From positions 21,717-85,716 of IMG/VR virus record IMGVR_UViG_3300025073_000041: DNA of 64,000 nt; one strand, given 5' to 3'. Both the position numbers and the translations under genes were made by a program. The notes under the pieces are model-generated. The model was not told where the DNA came from and did no database searches. It saw only the letters and a program-made list of their open reading frames with translations. The DNA is from a virus. Within the stretch, counting starts at the first letter, position 1. The number at the start of each line of letters is the position of its first letter. Shown here piece after piece: positions 63,051 to 64,000 of this stretch.

Positions 63051-64000
63051 GTGTCGAAACGTCACTCTACAACTCCTGATAATAACCTCCCCATAACTAT
63101 CCTCGGCCAACACATTCGGCTGGATCTTAATAACGTCCAGGCAACATTTTTCGAACGTTGCGCTGGAATTTCTCGTTTCGTCTACAACTGGGGATTGGAC
63201 CGTTGGAAAACTCAATACGAAGCCGGAGGAAAGCCGTCTTGGATTAGTCTTAACACCGAGTTGAATGCCTGCAAAACCACGGAATTCCCTTGGATGGCAA
63301 ATCTTCCGTGGGCTGTCGCCAATACGGCGCTGTCCAACCTCGGTTCTGCTTTCTCCAACTTCTTTCGTCGTGTTAAATCTGGCCAAAAGCCCGGCTATCC
63401 CCGTTTCAAGTCGAAGAAATGGAACAAAGCAACCTTTGCTATTGAAGGTCGAGCCCTCCGATTTGACGGCCGAAGAGTCAAAATCCCCAAGCTTGGTTGG
63501 GTCCGCACCCGACAAGAGATAAGATTCCCTGGTAAAATCCTGTCCGCTCACTTTACGAAACAAGCCGGTCATTGGTACGTCTCGATCCAAGTTCAAGTCT
63601 CCGACTCCTGGTCCTATCCTCACCGCTGCGAAACCCAAGAAGCGGTTGGAGTGGACCTCGGACTTCGAGACCTTGCCGTGCTCTCCACGGGAGAGCGGGT
63701 CGAGGCTCCGCGCATTCTGCGTGCTCATGAAACCAGACTGCGACGACTCAACAAGGAAATGTCTCGTCGCGTCAAAGGAGGGAAGAATTGGCAGAAGACC
63801 AAAACGAAGCTTGGTCGGTTGCATGAACGGATTTCCAACATCCGCAAAGACGTAACACATAAGCTTACCGCTGGGCTGGTCCGAGACTTTCGTCGGATTG
63901 GAATCGAGGACTTGAACGTCAAAGGAATGATGGCAAATCACCATCTTGCAAAGTCGGTTGCAGATGCTGCCTTGTCGGAAATCAGGCGTCAGCTCACGTA
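63051..64000 (+). CDS. tnpB: TnpB RNA-guided endonuclease, 3' end outside window
   Basis: GTG start aligned with the copy at 12019-13254. The 316 visible codons (SKRHSTTPDNN...) are open and closely similar to that copy. D201 (AVGVDLGL) and E285 (IGIEDLNVKGM) are intact; the zinc finger and the last RuvC Asp fall beyond the edge. There is no Shine-Dalgarno; TATATTTATAATG immediately precedes the start, again suggesting a leaderless message. Confidence 0.92.
   Translation, partial: MSKRHSTTPDNNLPITILGQHIRLDLNNVQATFFERCAGISRFVYNWGLDRWKTQYEAGGKPSWISLNTELNACKTTEFPWMANLPWAVANTALSNLGSAFSNFFRRVKSGQKPGYPRFKSKKWNKATFAIEGRALRFDGRRVKIPKLGWVRTRQEIRFPGKILSAHFTKQAGHWYVSIQVQVSDSWSYPHRCETQEAVGVDLGLRDLAVLSTGERVEAPRILRAHETRLRRLNKEMSRRVKGGKNWQKTKTKLGRLHERISNIRKDVTHKLTAGLVRDFRRIGIEDLNVKGMMANHHLAKSVADAALSEIRRQLT

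Larger units (their letters stand above)
62940..64000 (+). mobile_element. TnpB transposon, second full-type copy, cut by window edge
   Basis: The left end begins GACTTAACCCACG after TTGA (62937-62940 region), then runs through the family-typical AT-rich leader to a GTG start. It is inserted about 10 bases before the gp6-like start codon, in opposite orientation to the late genes. The right end is outside the window. Confidence 0.85.

Noticed and set aside
62958-63944. 328-codon minus-strand open frame near the right end
   Set aside because: Antisense shadow of the second tnpB copy, matching the shadow at 12010-13353.
1-64000. tRNA or rRNA genes
   Set aside because: No convincing cloverleaf or rRNA segment was seen by eye; a tRNAscan search would be needed to exclude them fully.

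Overview
The window is almost entirely the genome of a tailed, contractile-tail (T4-superfamily, myovirus-type) bacteriophage. From about 4.3 kb to the right end nearly every gene lies on the minus strand in a tight, overlapping late-type block. Recognisable T4-type hallmarks are a gp6-like baseplate wedge protein, TerL (gp17), portal (gp20), gp21-type prohead protease, a gp22-like scaffold and a gp23-like major capsid protein. Most of this block is AT-rich. Many of the 'unknown' virion proteins are of the kind seen in marine T4-like phages. Tail sheath, tail tube and replicative polymerase are not in the window. The host cannot be fixed from sequence, but a Myxococcales-type cysteine-rich repeat on a lipoprotein and a paired-CXXCH multiheme cytochrome point weakly to a deltaproteobacteria-like Gram-negative.

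Layout, left to right. 0-3.0 kb: plus-strand small genes, several visibly GC-rich (DUF932 fragment, an SRSGM-family protein, a small membrane peptide), with two near-identical sigma70-like promoters and a cluster of GATC sites. 3.7-4.3 kb: one plus-strand hypothetical gene converging on the minus block. 4.3-7.9 kb: minus-strand accessory genes (Zn-finger proteins, an ankyrin protein, a Vsr/DUF559-like nuclease, a free-standing HNH nuclease). 8.0-11 kb: major capsid protein with a strong terminator behind it, and the scaffold. 11-18.1 kb: a run rich in export signals (holin-like protein, small lipoprotein, tiny membrane peptide, triheme cytochrome c, LamG lipoprotein, Cys-rich membrane protein, membrane-anchored fibre-like protein). 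18.1-26.4 kb: small virion proteins, a ribosomal protein bS21 homologue, prohead protease, portal, terminase. 26.4-28.1 kb: small membrane and Zn-finger genes. 28.1-32.7 kb: a recombination/replication island (a single-polypeptide Mre11-Rad50 fusion, primase, RuvC-like resolvase). 32.7-39.3 kb: a cassette of probable head-packaged proteins (putative ADP-ribosyltransferase, CCA-adding enzyme, N4BP2-type P-loop kinase, K/P-rich protein), several sharing an N-terminal amphipathic motif. 39.3-62.9 kb: tail/baseplate proteins including a 3,723-residue giant with LamG and beta-propeller regions.

Four copies of one TnpB transposon family interrupt this layout: two small tnpB-deleted derivatives (about 0.69-0.96 and 3.44-3.66 kb), a complete tnpB element (11.99-13.36 kb, minus) and a second tnpB running off the right end (from 62.94 kb, plus). 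The ends carry a shared inverted repeat, and the conserved 3' part has paired hairpins consistent with an omega-RNA scaffold.

The most interesting items are the guide-bearing mini TnpB elements, the phage-borne triheme cytochrome, the putative injected tRNA-repair/ADP-ribosylation cassette with a common targeting-like N-terminus, the Mre11-Rad50 fusion, and the giant beta-propeller baseplate protein. All functional statements rest on reading motifs by eye; no database search was run.
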